Origin: Chloroflexota bacterium
GTDB lineage: Bacteria; Chloroflexota; Anaerolineae; Thermoflexales; Thermoflexaceae
Length of the DNA: 13,277 bases
NCBI GenBank assembly: GCA_030550075.1
Contig: JAUQQB010000039.1
Location: forward strand, 1-13,277
Reading direction: 5' to 3'
The notes beneath the pieces are model-generated. The model had not been told where the DNA came from and made no database searches. It saw only the letters and a list, made by a program, of their open reading frames with translations. This document shows, in pieces, positions 12,916 through 13,277 of this stretch. How positions within the stretch are numbered: position 1 is the first letter of the stretch; each line of letters opens with the position of its first letter. A program made the position numbers and the translations under genes.

Positions 12916-12944
12916 ATTATAGCATACTTCTAAAGGGCAAACAA
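12916..12944 (-). promoter_or_regulatory. Extended -10 promoter of greA-lysS
   Basis: On the minus strand TATAAT (12921-12916) matches consensus fully and is preceded by TGC, the extended -10 element. TTGTTT (12944-12939), 17 nt upstream, is a weak -35 box. The predicted start is near 12909, giving a greA leader of about 130 nt. Confidence 0.78.
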
Positions 12945-13016
12945 GTAAAAGCAGACATCAGACAGGCCTTTTCAATCAGCGTAGGAGTTATGCAGTTGGA
13001 CCCCGTGGGAAGTAAA

Positions 13017-13170
13017 GGTGCCCGGCTCCGCCCCCAAACTTATGGAGATTCATCTATCCCCGCACTTCGGAGATCTCTCTTGCCCCATCAAAAAAGTAAG
13101 GAAGGTAGGACGGAATGGCCCCATCCTCCTTTCTCCCCCCTCCCCACGGGAAACGAACTGCGCAAGTTCT
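13017..13170. repeat. Right copy of the border repeat, split
   Basis: Block one (13017-13038, ending CTCCGCCCCCAAA) and block two (about 13148-13170, GGGAAACGAACTGCGCAAGT) are in the same order and orientation as at 10-62. About 110 nt of unrelated sequence separates them, in place of about 10 nt. This suggests a dispersed element with a variable middle, or one copy carrying an insertion or deletion. Confidence 0.5.
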
Positions 13171-13189
13171 AAAAGTGTCGTGCATTGAG

Positions 13190-13212
13190 CCCGCGGCCCG
13201 AGGGGCCGCGGG
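13190..13212. repeat. Perfect 10-bp GC hairpin
   Basis: CCCGCGGCCC (13190-13199) pairs perfectly with GGGCCGCGGG (13203-13212) around a 3-nt loop. No U-run follows on either strand. Its role is unknown; it may be a REP-like element or the 3' structure of a gene beyond the edge. Confidence 0.55.
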
Positions 13213-13242
13213 GAAGGGGGAATTTTATCCTTTGGGGGTAAA

Positions 13243-13265
13243 CGGGGCCGCCAAAGGCGGCCCCG
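13243..13265. repeat. Second perfect 10-bp GC hairpin at the window edge
   Basis: CGGGGCCGCC (13243-13252) pairs perfectly with 13256-13265 around an AAA loop. It resembles the GGCGCC/TTC-loop hairpin at 1-15, which also has a 3-nt loop and a C-rich tail. On neither strand does a good U-tract follow. Confidence 0.55.
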
Positions 13266-13277
13266 CGTACCCCCGAA

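Larger units (their letters stand above)
12950..13277. other. Gene-less right end with repeats and GC-rich hairpins
   Basis: No convincing coding frame is visible upstream of the greA promoter. The region holds the right copy of the border repeat (13017-13170) and two perfect GC hairpins near the window edge. Base composition is patchy, with A-rich and C-rich runs. Whatever gene lies beyond the edge is not visible. Confidence 0.6.

Noticed and set aside
11653..12933. 426-codon plus-strand open frame opposite greA and lysS
   Set aside because: It is antisense to two well-identified genes, its translation has no family resemblance, and it runs through the greA promoter. It is a high-GC shadow.
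13017..13170. CRISPR array
   Set aside because: The repeat blocks occur once at each end of the window with no regular spacing and no cas genes.

Overview
The window looks like chromosomal DNA of a Chloroflexota bacterium, probably from the thermophilic Anaerolineae/Thermoflexia side. That assignment is an inference. It rests on high GC, a greA-lysS pair, a proline/threonine-rich lipoprotein linker of the kind common in that phylum, and a large secreted protein ending in an IFLPLIMRNY-like tail. No rRNA or marker gene fixes the taxonomy.

Layout from left to right. Positions 1-262 are non-coding, with GC-rich hairpins and a short dispersed repeat that recurs near 13.0-13.2 kb. A tandem-domain RsmC/RlmG-like rRNA methyltransferase lies at 263-1438 on the minus strand. 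The tmRNA gene ssrA (1553-1936, minus) follows, with its own promoter, a terminator hairpin and a readable tag. Divergent from it, on the plus strand, hppA (2459-4771) encodes a K+-independent proton-pumping pyrophosphatase and has a clear sigma70-type promoter and a strong intrinsic terminator.

Everything after that is on the minus strand. A two-gene envelope unit comprises a 1005-residue secreted repeat protein (5700-8717) and a downstream lipoprotein (4924-5580). It is preceded by a perfect consensus promoter at 9122-9150 and a leader of about 400 nt carrying a hairpin and a small ORF with a perfect Shine-Dalgarno sequence. Next come an unrecognised polytopic membrane protein (9307-10146) overlapping a Mut7-C type RNase-fold protein with a zinc ribbon (10124-10639), then lysS (10777-12294) and greA (12304-12777), which form an operon behind an extended -10 promoter. 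Positions 12950-13277 are non-coding with repeats and hairpins.

Functionally the window combines housekeeping translation/transcription functions (tmRNA rescue, rRNA methylation, LysRS, GreA), membrane bioenergetics (H+-PPase) and one accessory-looking surface locus. The least explained material is that surface locus: an apparently protease-less protein flanked by protease-associated domains, its C-terminal tail, and its long leader. No complete mobile element, CRISPR array, prophage or defence system is visible.
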